In this document: positions 52,601 through 61,421 of the stretch, one piece after another
How the letters are laid out: each line of letters opens with the position of its first letter
Numbering within the stretch: position 1 is the first letter of the stretch
Assembly (NCBI GenBank): GCA_965222015.1
Contig: CBDCTL010000022.1
Location: 496,001 to 560,000, forward strand
DNA from: JANQPX01 sp965222015
GTDB lineage: Bacteria; Pseudomonadota; Alphaproteobacteria; Geminicoccales; Geminicoccaceae
Direction: 5' to 3'
DNA length: 64,000 bases
Program-made: the position numbers and the translations under genes
The notes under the pieces: generated by a model
Database searches by the model: none
Told to the model about the DNA's origin: nothing
What the model saw: the letters and a program-made list of their open reading frames with translations, nothing else

Positions 52601-53409
52601 GCGAAGCCGGTGGCGGTCAGGACCACCAATGCGCCGGCCTCGTCGAGAAGCTCGCCGATCAGCGAGGCGACCGCCTTGTCCTTCAGGCTGGTGACGTAGA
52701 GCGGAAGTGCATCGACGCCTTCGCGCGCCAGCGCTTCGATCAGCGCGTCGACGACGTCGAGATCCGCCGCCTGCAGCAGCGCCCGATAGAACACCACCGC
52801 GGCCACGGGCCGGCCGTCACGCCAATAGGCGCGTCGCAGCGTCTGCAGATCCGGCGCCGTCTCGCCCGGCCAGTAGATCCCGGCACGAAGCAGCGGCGCC
52901 GGTTCCACCCAGGCGTCCTCGTACCCGAGCAGGCTCGCCGCGTAGCGAAGCAGCGCTTCGGCGTTCCCGATGCCGCCATGCACGCCATATTGCCAAAGGC
53001 GATGACAGTTTTCCGGCGGCAGGGTGCACCAGGCGGCGAGCTCCTGATCCGGCTGATCGTCCCCCGGCAGCACCGCGAGCGGGATGTTCTTCGACCTGCA
53101 GACAGCCGCGATCTGCTCCAGCCCGTAAGCCCAGTAGCTCCGCCCGCCGAGCAGCCGCAGCACCACCAGCTTCGCCTCCGCGACGATCGTCTCGACATAG
53201 AGATCGACGGACATCGGATGGGCCAGTCTGAGCATGTTGGCGAGCCGGAGACTCGGCGCATCGTCCGGCCGTTTCGCCTGCGCCGCCGCCAGGCAGCGAA
53301 GCTCCGTGTCGGCCGCGGATACGTAAACGATGTCGCCGCGCGACTGGCCGAGGTCGATCGCCTCGCCGTCGTCATCCGTGGTCGCCTGCCTGGCGTTCAG
53401 CAAATGCAC
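49624..53409 (-). CDS. cobN: Cobaltochelatase subunit CobN
   Basis: A 1261-residue CobN, the usual length for the large subunit of aerobic cobaltochelatase. Recognisable parts are the ANYPNQDGRIANGVGLDTPES segment, HLGKHGNLEWLPGKALALS with metal/substrate histidines, the GRNFFSVDSRAVPTPAAW segment, and WGTANMRTGGDDIAQALALIGARP. It inserts cobalt into hydrogenobyrinic acid a,c-diamide with help of CobS/CobT-type AAA subunits, which are not in this window. It starts at a GTG (53409), 21 bp after cobW. Confidence 0.93.
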   Translation of the reverse strand: MHLLNARQATTDDDGEAIDLGQSRGDIVYVSAADTELRCLAAAQAKRPDDAPSLRLANMLRLAHPMSVDLYVETIVAEAKLVVLRLLGGRSYWAYGLEQIAAVCRSKNIPLAVLPGDDQPDQELAAWCTLPPENCHRLWQYGVHGGIGNAEALLRYAASLLGYEDAWVEPAPLLRAGIYWPGETAPDLQTLRRAYWRDGRPVAAVVFYRALLQAADLDVVDALIEALAREGVDALPLYVTSLKDKAVASLIGELLDEAGALVVLTATGFALSRPGAPAATPLEGEDRIVLQIAFAGGSEKAWADGTRGLSARDLAMSVVLPEIDGRVFSRAVAFKEKLRFDERTEVDVVGLRPVPDRVAFVARLAAGWTALRNVKVEERRIVVLLANYPNQDGRIANGVGLDTPESAADLLNALRSAGYDLGAWCGDGRMLVDKLLTGVTNNLDKNRRKSSEIKLPIDEYRRFFNSLPEDVQRKVEERWGSPEKDPQVVHNAFELALLRFGNIIVGIQPARGYNIDPVASYHDPDLVPPHAYFAFYVWLRRMFGAQAIVHLGKHGNLEWLPGKALALSENCFPEAVLGPLPHLYPFIVNDPGEGSQAKRRTAAVIVDHLTPPMTRAESHGPFAALEGLVDEYYQAVGVDPRRVTYLRGEILAESRRLGLDVDLGFSRDADPDDALAALDNHLCEIKELQIRDGLHILGRAPDGDQLTDLLVALVRVPRGDGLGGDASILRALAGDLRLTTTFDPLDCDFSNTWHGPKPRALASLPGAGGTWRSVGDTVERLELLARALVSEEMQVDRRWTETLLVLREIRERIRPAIEASGRAEVENLLAGLDGRFVKPGPAGAPTRGRLDVLPTGRNFFSVDSRAVPTPAAWHLGRRSAELLIERYLQDEGDWPRTVVLSAWGTANMRTGGDDIAQALALIGARPVWDDASHRVTGIEVLPVDLLDRPRVDVTLRVSGFFRDAFPAQIELFDRAVREVADMDEPLHLNPIRARVEADQAELQAQGYDMAAATRRASYRVFGSKPGAYGAGLQALIDERGWKTDEDLAKAYVAWGGYAYGAKVEGAAEHGLFERRLEAVELVLHNQDNREHDLLDSDDYYQFEGGVAATVRHLSGEQPAIYHNDHSRPESPRIRTLKEEIGRVVRGRAANPKWLAGVMRHGYKGAFEIAATVDYLFAFAATSRVVEDHHFDALYDAYLADDEVRDFIERENPDALEEIARRFQEAIERGLWRPRANDVHHRLSTLTPKAGDGTIESADQRR

Positions 53410-53430
53410 CGGAGCGTCCGGTTCGTCGAT

Positions 53431-54489
53431 TTAGGCGGCGAGGGGTGCAGGATGGGTCAGCGCCTCGACGATTGCCGCCCGATCGAGGTCATGCTCGCCG
53501 ATCACCACCAACTTGCCGGCGCGGCTCTCACCCGTCTTCCAGGGACGATCGAAATAGTGCTGGATGCGGTCACCGACACCCTGCACCGCGAGCCGCATCG
53601 GCTTGCCGGCGATGTCGAGAAAACCCTTCACCCGGAGCACGCGGTGCTCGGCGGCGACTTGCCTGAGACGGGTGACGAACGCCTCGGGATCGTTCTGCGC
53701 GCCGATCTCGACATGGAAGCTGGTGAAGTCGTCATGCTCGTGGTCTTCGCCGTCATCGTGATGGGATTTCCGGCTGTCCAGATCGTCCTCCGCCGCGGCT
53801 TCCTGGCCGATCAGCACCTCAAGCGAAACCTTGGCCTCGGATGCGCGGACGATCTGCACGCCAGGGCGAAGCTCCTTCCTGATCCTTTTCTCGATGAGGT
53901 CCCATTCCACGTCCGCGATCAGATCAGCCTTGTTGGCGATCACCAGATCGGCGGCACCCAGTTGCTCCTCGAACAGCTCCTCCAGCGGGCTCTCGTGATC
54001 GAGCTGCTCGTCCGCCTGGCGCTGCTGGTCGACCCTCGCCGGGTCCGGCGCAAAAAGACCGTCGCGCACGGCGGCGGCATCGACCACCGCGACCACACCA
54101 TCCACCGTCACCCGGCTCTTGATCTCCGGCCAGTTGAACGCCTTGATCAGCGGCTTCGGCAAGGCGAGGCCCGAGGTCTCGATCACGATGTGATCGGGCA
54201 GGGGATCCCTGCCGAGCAGCGCCTGCATGGTCGGCACGAAATCGTCGGCGACCGTGCAGCAGATGCAGCCGTTGGCGAGCTCGACGATGTCCTCGTCCGA
54301 GCAGTCGGCATTCCCGCAGCCGAGCAGCAGCTCCCGGTCCACGCCGATATCCCCGAATTCGTTCACGATCAGCGCGATCCGGCGCCCTCGGGTCTGACCG
54401 AGCAGGTTCCGGATCAGGCTGGTCTTGCCCGCCCCCAGAAAACCGGTGAACACGGTGGTCGGGATTTTTCGGACGTGGCGAAAGGACAA
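53431..54489 (-). CDS. cobW: CobW GTPase/metallochaperone
   Basis: A 352-residue COG0523 protein. The P-loop TGFLGAGKTSLIRNLL, the metal-binding CxCC motif in NGCICCTVADDF and the NKADL GTP motif are all present. A histidine-rich loop (KSHHDDGEDHEHDD) lies before the C-terminal domain. It probably hands cobalt to CobN, whose gene follows directly. Position between cobU and cobN agrees with other alphaproteobacterial clusters. Confidence 0.93.
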   Translation of the reverse strand: MSFRHVRKIPTTVFTGFLGAGKTSLIRNLLGQTRGRRIALIVNEFGDIGVDRELLLGCGNADCSDEDIVELANGCICCTVADDFVPTMQALLGRDPLPDHIVIETSGLALPKPLIKAFNWPEIKSRVTVDGVVAVVDAAAVRDGLFAPDPARVDQQRQADEQLDHESPLEELFEEQLGAADLVIANKADLIADVEWDLIEKRIRKELRPGVQIVRASEAKVSLEVLIGQEAAAEDDLDSRKSHHDDGEDHEHDDFTSFHVEIGAQNDPEAFVTRLRQVAAEHRVLRVKGFLDIAGKPMRLAVQGVGDRIQHYFDRPWKTGESRAGKLVVIGEHDLDRAAIVEALTHPAPLAA

Positions 54490-54504
54490 GGAACGTCTCC
54501 GAAT

Positions 54505-55056
54505 TCAGGGCTTCAATTGCTGTGCGAGGCCCGCGGTCATGAACAGCACCCGGTCCGCCTTCTCGGCGATCCGCTGATGCAACAGGCCGGCATGGTCGAT
54601 GAACGCGCGCGCCATGGCGTTGGTCGGCGTCACGCCGAGCCCGACCTCGTTGGAAACGAAGATGGTGGCGCCGTCAAGCCGATCGAGCACCTCGATCAGA
54701 CCGTCGATCTCCACCTCCACGCGCCGCTCCTGCACCATCAGATTGGTCAGCCAGAGCGTCAGGCAATCCGCCATGACGGCACGGGTGGCGCGGCCACCTG
54801 CGTGGACGCTGTGCAGAGTCTCGGTCAGGGCGAGCGGTTCTTCGATGGTGCGCCAGCGTTCGCCGCGGCGCGCCTGGTGCTCGGCGATGCGGGTCCGCAT
54901 CTCGGCGTCGAGCGCCTGGGCGGTGGCGATGTAGACCGGATCGAGGCCGCTCGCCTCGATCAGCCGCTCGGCGTGGCGGCTCTTGCCCGAACGGGCGCCG
55001 CCCAGAATCAGGGTCAGGCGGGGCAGGGGCGTCGGATCGTCGTCGGCGACAGGCAT
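54505..55056 (-). CDS. cobU: Adenosylcobinamide kinase/guanylyltransferase
   Basis: A 183-residue CobU/CobP protein. LILGGARSGKSRHAERLIEA is the P-loop, and VYIATAQALDAEMRTRIAEHQARR contains the conserved histidine used for GMP transfer. The later FVSNEVGLGVTP block is typical. It phosphorylates adenosylcobinamide and transfers GMP to give the substrate for CobS. It is the first gene of the cobU-cobW-cobN run. Confidence 0.93.
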   Translation of the reverse strand: MPVADDDPTPLPRLTLILGGARSGKSRHAERLIEASGLDPVYIATAQALDAEMRTRIAEHQARRGERWRTIEEPLALTETLHSVHAGGRATRAVMADCLTLWLTNLMVQERRVEVEIDGLIEVLDRLDGATIFVSNEVGLGVTPTNAMARAFIDHAGLLHQRIAEKADRVLFMTAGLAQQLKP

Positions 55057-55171
55057 GACGCGGTTTTAGCCGCACCGCGCGCCGGCGCAAGCGTGGAATG
55101 CGGCGAAAATCCCCGAGATCGCGACGAGGTCGAACAGATGTGACTTGGCCGTGACCGCCGTTCGGTGCTGA

Positions 55172-55702
55172 ATGGCCCTCATGAAATCCATAAGCACGAT
55201 GTTGATCGCATTATTTCTGCTGGTCGCGTTCCCCGCGCGAGCAGGCGCCGATGCGACCCTCAGCAGCGCCCTCGAACGCCTGCCGGTCCTGCGCGGCGAG
55301 CGCCTCAACGCCAAAGCGCTCGACGACCGCGTCGTCCTGGTCGCCTTCTTCGCGAGCTGGTGCCCGCCCTGCAAGCACGAGTTCCCGCATCTCGGCACCG
55401 TGCAGCGTGCCTATCGCGAGGACGGGCTCACGATCGTCGCGGTCAACGTCTTCGAGACCTTCGACGGCCTATCGACGCCGGCGAAGCTCGAAAGCTTTCT
55501 CGACGACGTCGATCCGAACTTCCCGATCCTGAAAGGTGACGCCGAGACCAGAAGAGCCTTCGGCGACCTGGATCGCATACCGACGATGTTCCTGTTCCGC
55601 CGGGACGGTTCGCTCGGCTTCGTCTTCAGGCACGAACGGGGTGCCGAAAAGACCCACCTGACCGAGGCCGAACTCCGGGACGCTATCGAACCCCTGCTCT
55701 GA
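55172..55702 (+). CDS. Secreted TlpA-like thioredoxin-fold protein
   Basis: A 176-residue protein with a signal peptide (about residues 1-24, cleavage near ARAGA) and a TlpA/ResA-type thioredoxin fold. The redox motif is WCPPC within AFFASWCPPCKHEFPHLG; a cis-proline segment (RIPTMFLF) follows. It should reduce or relay electrons to periplasmic disulfides or metal sites. The DUF3179 gene follows 36 bp later and may share a transcript. Confidence 0.85.
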   Translation: MALMKSISTMLIALFLLVAFPARAGADATLSSALERLPVLRGERLNAKALDDRVVLVAFFASWCPPCKHEFPHLGTVQRAYREDGLTIVAVNVFETFDGLSTPAKLESFLDDVDPNFPILKGDAETRRAFGDLDRIPTMFLFRRDGSLGFVFRHERGAEKTHLTEAELRDAIEPLL

Positions 55703-55738
55703 CACATCCGCCAACTTAAAAATAAAGCGAGAAACGCC

Positions 55739-57094
55739 TTGACCCGACATCTGCTTCCCGTCCTCGCCCTCCTTCTGCTGACCGGTGCGGCGGCGCCGTC
55801 GGCCGCAGATGCAGACGAGACTATCGGTGCCCTGGCGGCGCAGGCCCTCGCGAGCGATCCCGCCATCCGCGCCGAGGCCCTGGACGCCTTGGTCGACCGC
55901 GGTAAGCCCGACGTCGTGCCCGCTTTGATCCAGGCCCGGCGCTTCGTTCGGGATGGCAGCGACATCGACGCAGCCCTCGCCAAACTCACCGGCGAGGCGT
56001 CCGGCAAGGGCTGGGGCGAATGGATGCTCTGGCAGCAGGCCCACCCCGAAATCCAGCCGTTCGACGGGTTCGACGCCTTCAAGGCCGACGTCATGGCCGC
56101 GATCGACCCCAACTTCCGCGCCTTTCTGCGACCGGGTATCGCCCATGAGATCCGCCTCGAAGAGATCGCCTGGGGCGGCGTGGTCAGGGACGGCATTCCG
56201 GCGCTCACCAATCCGGAGCACATCACGCCCGAGGAGGCGACCTGGCTCACGCCGGATGAGCTGGTCTTCGGAGTCGCCATCGGTGGCGATGCGCGCGCCT
56301 ATCCGCTCCGCATCATGGACTGGCACGAGATGTTCAACGACGTGGTCGGCGGCCAGCCGGTGAGCCTCGCCTACTGCACGCTTTGCGGCTCCGGCATTCT
56401 CTACAAGACCGACGTCGAGGGCCGGGACGAGCCGCTGATCTTCGGCTCCTCGGGCCTGCTCTACCGCTCCAACAAGCTGATGTACGACCAGGCGACCAAC
56501 AGCCTCTGGAACCAGTTCACCGGCCGTCCCGTGGTCGGCGAGCTCACCGGCGCCGGCATCGAGCTCGAGGTCCTGCCGGTGGCGATCACCAGCTGGGCCG
56601 ACTGGCTGGAAAAGCATCCAGACACCAAGGTCCTGTCCCTCGAGACCGGCCATGATCGGGACTACACGCCCGGCCGGCCCTACGGCGACTATTTCGCCTC
56701 CGCCGGTCTGATGTTCCCGGCCCTGGTCGAGGACGAGCGCCTCGAGGCGAAAGACTATGTCTACGCCGTCCGCGTCGATGGCCTCGCCAAGGCCTGGCCG
56801 CTCGCCGATTTCGAAGGCGGCGCCGTGGTCAACGACCGCATCGGCGACCTGCCGGTGGTGCTGGTCGGCGATGCCGGCACCCGGACCGTGCGCGCTTTCC
56901 TGCGACAGGACGTGGTGGTCAGAGCCACCGACGATCCCGAGGTCGTGCTGGCGAACGGCATGCCCATGAAGGTCGAGGAGGGCGGGCTGGTCGCCGCGGA
57001 CGGCAAGACCTTCGAGCGCCTGCCCGGTCATATCGCCTACTGGTTCGCCTGGCAGGGCTTCGTCGCCGGCGGGCCGCTCGCCGGTTCTGACTGA
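55739..57094 (+). CDS. DUF3179 domain exported protein
   Basis: A 451-residue protein with an N-terminal signal peptide (about residues 1-25). The DUF3179 part occupies most of the chain from about residue 140. Hallmarks are DWHEMFNDVVGGQPVSLAYCTLCGSG, with two cysteines, and DQATNSLWNQFTGRPVVGEL. The family function is unknown; the CTLCG pair might bind metal or be a redox pair, which fits a TlpA-like gene just upstream. The only suitable start is the TTG at 55739. Confidence 0.8.
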   Translation: MTRHLLPVLALLLLTGAAAPSAADADETIGALAAQALASDPAIRAEALDALVDRGKPDVVPALIQARRFVRDGSDIDAALAKLTGEASGKGWGEWMLWQQAHPEIQPFDGFDAFKADVMAAIDPNFRAFLRPGIAHEIRLEEIAWGGVVRDGIPALTNPEHITPEEATWLTPDELVFGVAIGGDARAYPLRIMDWHEMFNDVVGGQPVSLAYCTLCGSGILYKTDVEGRDEPLIFGSSGLLYRSNKLMYDQATNSLWNQFTGRPVVGELTGAGIELEVLPVAITSWADWLEKHPDTKVLSLETGHDRDYTPGRPYGDYFASAGLMFPALVEDERLEAKDYVYAVRVDGLAKAWPLADFEGGAVVNDRIGDLPVVLVGDAGTRTVRAFLRQDVVVRATDDPEVVLANGMPMKVEEGGLVAADGKTFERLPGHIAYWFAWQGFVAGGPLAGSD

Positions 57095-57157
57095 TTCCTG
57101 ATCAGCACTGCCCAAAAAGACGGCGGCCGGCCCGCTCCGGGATCTCCCTATTCAGGC

Positions 57158-57191
57158 CAAAAAAAATCCCGCTGGCGGCGCCAGCGGGATT
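57158..57191 (-). terminator. Rho-independent terminator of pckA
   Basis: A perfect 12-bp stem (57165-57176 with 57180-57191) and a 3-nt loop are followed, on the minus strand, by a run of eight T residues. It lies about 130 bp after the pckA stop and faces the end of the convergent DUF3179 gene. Confidence 0.92.
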
Positions 57192-57322
57192 GAATTGCCA
57201 AGTTCCTTGATGGGGAAGCATCAGCCGGTCGGCCCGCCGTCGGGGGATGCGTTGGATCAGGCAGACCGCGCGACCGACACCCCTTATCCCTGCAATGGCT
57301 GTGCCAGTTGCATCTGCGGCGT

Positions 57323-58930
57323 TCAGATCCGCGGCTGGATCGATGCGGACTTCACCTCGTCGCTGACATAGGCCTCGAACTGGGTGAAGTTGTCGGCGAA
57401 CCGGCCGGCGACGTCCCGCGCCATCTGGTCGTAGGCGCTGACATCCGACCAGGCGCCGCGCGGGCTCAGCACGCTGCAGGGCACGTCCGGGCAGGCTTCC
57501 GGAATCAGGAGGCCGAAATCCGGATGGGGCTGGACGCCGACCTCGGAGAGCCTGCCGTCCAGCGCCGCCTGCACCATGGCGCGGGTGTAGCCGAGCTTCA
57601 TGCGCTCGCCCACGCCATAGGCGCCGCCGGTCCAGCCGGTGTTCACCAGCCAGCAATTGACCCTGTGCTTTTGCATCAAGCCGCCCAGCATCTCGGCGTA
57701 GACCGAGGGATGGCGCGGCATGAACGGCGCGCCGAAGCAGGTGGAAAACGTCGCCTGCGGCTCGGCGAGGCCCTTTTCCGTGCCTGCGACCTTGGCGGTG
57801 TAGCCGGAAAGGAAGTGGTACATCGCCTGCTCGGGCGTCAGCCGGCTGATCGGCGGCAGCACACCGAAGGCATCGGCGGTCAGCATCACGATGTTCTTCG
57901 GATGCCCGGCCATGCCGGTCTCGCTGGCGTTTGGGATGAAGTCCAGCGGGTAGGAGGCGCGGGTGTTCTCGGTCAGGCTCCCATCGTCGAAATCGACGGC
58001 GCCGGCCACGGGATCGACGACGACGTTTTCGAGAATGGTGCCGAACCGGTGAACGGCATCGAAGATCTCGGGCTCGGTCTCGCGCCGGAGCTTGATCACC
58101 TTGGCATAGCAGCCGCCTTCGAAGTTGAAGACACCGTTCGGCCCCCAGCCATGCTCGTCATCGCCGAGCAGCGTGCGCCGGCTGTCGGCGGACAGCGTGG
58201 TCTTGCCGGTCCCGGACAGGCCGAAGAAGATCGCACTGTCACCGCGCGGGCCGACATTCGCCGAGCAGTGCATCGGCATGACGCCCATTTCCGGAAGCAG
58301 ATAGTTCAGGACGCCGAAGATCGATTTCTTGATTTCGCCCGCATAGCTGGAGCCGCAGACCAGAACGGTCTTCTTCTCCAGATCGACCAGGATGGCGGTT
58401 TCGGAATTGGTGCCGTCGCTGGCCGGATCGGTCTCGAGCGAGGGCACCTGGAGCACGGTGTAGTCCGGTTCGAATCCGGCCCGCTCCTCGTCGCCCGGCA
58501 CGCGGAACATGTTGCGGGCGAACAGATTGTGCCAGGCCTGCTCGGTGATCACGCGCACCTTCAGCTGATAGGCAGGATCGGCGCCTGCCACCAGATCCTG
58601 GACGAACAGATCGCGTCCGGCGACATGCTGGCGTGCCTTGGCCCAGATCCTCTCGGCAGCGTCCACGGCGATCGGCCGGTTGACCTTGCCCCAGTCGATG
58701 CTGTTCGCGAGGCTCGCGTGATCGACGAAGAACTTGTCGTTCGGCGACCGGCCGGTGTGCTTGCCGGTGGTGGCGTTGAAGGCACCGCCGGTCACCAGGG
58801 TCCCTTCGCGGCGCTGAACCGCCTGCTGGATCAACGCCGCCGGCGGAAGGTTCCACCGAACCAGGCCGGGCTCGCTTAGGCCCAGGCCGTCCAGAGCGTG
58901 TCGACTGATGACGGGTCCGATCTGCCGCAT
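57323..58930 (-). CDS. pckA: Phosphoenolpyruvate carboxykinase (ATP)
   Basis: A 535-residue ATP-dependent PEPCK. The P-loop FFGLSGTGKTTLSAD, the second nucleotide motif GDDEHGW and the early TGRSPNDKFFV segment are diagnostic. It converts oxaloacetate and ATP to phosphoenolpyruvate for gluconeogenesis. I take the ATG at 58930, preceded by GGAG at the right distance, over a GTG four codons upstream. Monocistronic, with its own terminator. Confidence 0.95.
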   Translation of the reverse strand: MRQIGPVISRHALDGLGLSEPGLVRWNLPPAALIQQAVQRREGTLVTGGAFNATTGKHTGRSPNDKFFVDHASLANSIDWGKVNRPIAVDAAERIWAKARQHVAGRDLFVQDLVAGADPAYQLKVRVITEQAWHNLFARNMFRVPGDEERAGFEPDYTVLQVPSLETDPASDGTNSETAILVDLEKKTVLVCGSSYAGEIKKSIFGVLNYLLPEMGVMPMHCSANVGPRGDSAIFFGLSGTGKTTLSADSRRTLLGDDEHGWGPNGVFNFEGGCYAKVIKLRRETEPEIFDAVHRFGTILENVVVDPVAGAVDFDDGSLTENTRASYPLDFIPNASETGMAGHPKNIVMLTADAFGVLPPISRLTPEQAMYHFLSGYTAKVAGTEKGLAEPQATFSTCFGAPFMPRHPSVYAEMLGGLMQKHRVNCWLVNTGWTGGAYGVGERMKLGYTRAMVQAALDGRLSEVGVQPHPDFGLLIPEACPDVPCSVLSPRGAWSDVSAYDQMARDVAGRFADNFTQFEAYVSDEVKSASIQPRI

Positions 58931-59071
58931 GGTCTTCTCCACAGTCTTGACATCCTTATCGTTATTGGATTGGTGCCGTTGGTCTATGATTAATGAGTAG
59001 CGCGCGATTTAGTTCCGGGAATTTCACTATGCTTCTTGAGGCAAGAACTTAGATCATGCCGCCTTTCTACT

Positions 59072-59890
59072 TCAAGCCTGTCGCGCTTTATTAACCAACC
59101 TTATCAATTCCTTACGTACGTCGGTGCTATTCTCCATCAGCCGCGCGAAGGGCAGCCTCGCCGTCCGATTGTCCGCGCGCAGATCGACGCCCTCACGGTC
59201 GACGCCGATCATGCGCCAGTCGCCGTCTTCCTGGCCAAGCAGTCGGGTCGCATAAAGCTGCAGCGCATCGGCGTGGTCCTCGTTCATGTGGCTGACGATG
59301 TCGTCTTCGGCGGCGACCAGCGCATCGGATGGCTTCGTCATGAGCGCATCGGGCTCGATCCAGTGGATCCTGCCGAACCCGGCGACGAGGTGAGCGCGGT
59401 CGATCGTCAGGCGATAGAAGCCGAAATCCGCGAAATCGGCATAAAGGGCGGCGGCCGGATGGCGGGCGAGATAGCGCCTGCGGAGGGCGGGTGTGTCCGA
59501 TCGGGCGAGCCTGCCCTGCAGCGTGAGCCGCTCGCCGGCGAGAGGATCCTCATGGGACGAGGCGGCCGTCAGCAGGAGCGACACGCGATCGTCCAGCACG
59601 AGGTTCTTGCTGTGCTCGGCCAGGTCGGAGAGCAGGAGGATCGGCGAGCCGTCGTGATCGGTCGCCGTCGCGACCATCGATGCGAACGGCGCCCCCTCCG
59701 CCTCGCGCATGACCGTGGCCAGACCGCCGACCGCCGCCGCGCGGACGAGGTGCCGCGCCGCCATGCCGATCTCCATGCGCTGGTCTTCGATCATGAAATG
59801 AAGGCGTTCCTCGAGCGGCGTTTCATTGACGTGAGGCGGGTTCCGTAGCCTGTGGCGGCGGCGAGCGTCAAGTCGCGTGCGACCCGACAT
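59072..59890 (-). CDS. HugZ-like pyridoxamine 5'-phosphate oxidase-fold protein with DUF2470 domain
   Basis: About 272 residues from the ATG at 59890. The flavin-binding-fold part has ATVMREAEGAPFASMVATATDHDG and the LSDLAEHSKNL and SLLLT segments. The C-terminal DUF2470 part has IVSHMNEDHADAL with the conserved histidines. This pairing is found in HugZ-type heme oxygenases and related heme-utilisation proteins. The N-terminus is uncertain; a later ATG at MIEDQRM is possible and would fit the usual family start better. Confidence 0.75.
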   Translation of the reverse strand: MSGRTRLDARRRHRLRNPPHVNETPLEERLHFMIEDQRMEIGMAARHLVRAAAVGGLATVMREAEGAPFASMVATATDHDGSPILLLSDLAEHSKNLVLDDRVSLLLTAASSHEDPLAGERLTLQGRLARSDTPALRRRYLARHPAAALYADFADFGFYRLTIDRAHLVAGFGRIHWIEPDALMTKPSDALVAAEDDIVSHMNEDHADALQLYATRLLGQEDGDWRMIGVDREGVDLRADNRTARLPFARLMENSTDVRKELIRLVNKARQA

Positions 59891-60374
59891 GTCGCAAATA
59901 CGACAGACCGGCCCGTTTCGTACAAGTTGCCCGATCCTGCCTAAGAACAATGGGCAAAAACGACGCATCTATTCTTTGCCGGCCGGATGAAATATTGCCT
60001 TCATGCTGTCGGGTTTTGGAAAAGCTGGAGCGAAAGCGGACGTGCGGCGACGGAAACGAGGGGACGTGCGACGATTACCATGGGTCGCCACCGCTTTTTT
60101 CACCCGACCTCGGCCTTGTCACCCTGTCCGGGCGACGACCCGTGAACGCATCATCGGTCTGGCTCTTGCGGCGACTTGGGGAAGCCCAACTTCGCAGAGC
60201 CTCCGAGCCGATGGCGCCGCCGCCGGATCGGGCGTCGGACACCTCGGCGCGAACCGCCGGCGGCAGTGACCGTCCTGGTGCGAGCGCTGGAACCAGGCGA
60301 CGAAATCGCTCCGGCACTCTCGAAATCTTTTCGGACGAGCACTAAGCTGAACGTCCCAGCAGGCCAGGAGATGC
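59891..60374. other. 484-bp intergenic region, nothing recognised
   Basis: Between divergent genes for the HugZ-like protein and the metallo-hydrolase. Short frames in it have no family resemblance. Promoters for both genes are expected here, but I see no convincing -35/-10 pair or operator. Confidence 0.5.
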
Positions 60375-61421
60375 ATGTTGAACGATCACGCTGCCGGCGA
60401 AGCGATCCGCACTGTTCCCGACCTCCATTTGGAGGCGGAGGGTCCGGTCGTTCCGATGGCCGAAGGGCTGATGGGCTTTCGTCTTTCGCTGCCCTTCGCC
60501 CTCGATCACGTCAATCTCTGGCTCATGCGCGACGGCGACGGCTGGACGCTGATCGATACCGGCATCGACAATGACGCGACCCGGGCCTATTGGGACGAAC
60601 GTCTGGGATCACTCCTTCAGGGCCTGCCGCTGCGGCGCTTGATCGCCACCCATTTTCACCCCGACCACATGGGGCTCGCGGGCTGGCTCTGCGAGCGCAC
60701 GGGTGCATCCTTCTGGGCGACCCGCACCGAGTGGCTCACCGCACGCGCCCTGGTTCACGACGGCAGCAAGGCCTTCGGCGAGGCCGGCAGCCGCTTCGAC
60801 CATCGAGCCGGCCTCGAGCCTGAGCGGATCGCCGCGCGCGCAAGTCGCGGCAATGTCTATCGAACCCGGGCGAGCGCGCCGCCGTCCAGCTACACGCGGG
60901 TGCGCCATGACGACGAGCTGGTGATCGACGGCGAGCTCTGGCGCGTGCTGATCGGCCGCGGCCATGCGCCCGAGATGATCGCGCTCTACAGCGCCGAGCG
61001 CGATCTGCTGATCGCCGCCGACCAGGTGCTGCAGCGGATCTCGCCCAATATCAGCGTCTGGCCGGCGGAGCCGGAGGCGGATCCGCTCGCCGACTACATC
61101 GAAAGCCTGGACGCTTTTCGCGCGCTGCCGGAAAGCGCACTCGTCCTGCCATCACACGGCCAGCCCTTTTACGGCCTGCACGCCCGGATCGACCAGCTGA
61201 TCGAGCATCATCGCGACCGCCTGGCCCGTACGCTCGAGGCCGCAGGCGATGGCCGCACGGCGGTCGAGATCATGCCCGCGCTGTTCGAGCGCGAGCTCGA
61301 CGCGCATCAGCTCGGCTTCGCCCTCGGCGAGGCGGTCGCCCACCTGAACCATCTCGTCTTCAAGGGCGTTGTCACGCGAACCACCGATTCCAGGGGCATC
61401 GATCGCTATAGCGCCGCCTGA
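60375..61421 (+). CDS. Metallo-beta-lactamase-fold hydrolase
   Basis: A 348-residue MBL-fold protein. THFHPDHMG at residues 92-100 supplies the metal ligands His93, His95, Asp97 and His98; later ligands are in GRGHAPEM, AADQVL and LPSHGQPF. A C-terminal helical part (about 265-345) resembles members acting on thioesters or glyoxalase II-like substrates. Substrate unknown. It stands alone, with long spacers on both sides. Confidence 0.85.
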   Translation: MLNDHAAGEAIRTVPDLHLEAEGPVVPMAEGLMGFRLSLPFALDHVNLWLMRDGDGWTLIDTGIDNDATRAYWDERLGSLLQGLPLRRLIATHFHPDHMGLAGWLCERTGASFWATRTEWLTARALVHDGSKAFGEAGSRFDHRAGLEPERIAARASRGNVYRTRASAPPSSYTRVRHDDELVIDGELWRVLIGRGHAPEMIALYSAERDLLIAADQVLQRISPNISVWPAEPEADPLADYIESLDAFRALPESALVLPSHGQPFYGLHARIDQLIEHHRDRLARTLEAAGDGRTAVEIMPALFERELDAHQLGFALGEAVAHLNHLVFKGVVTRTTDSRGIDRYSAA

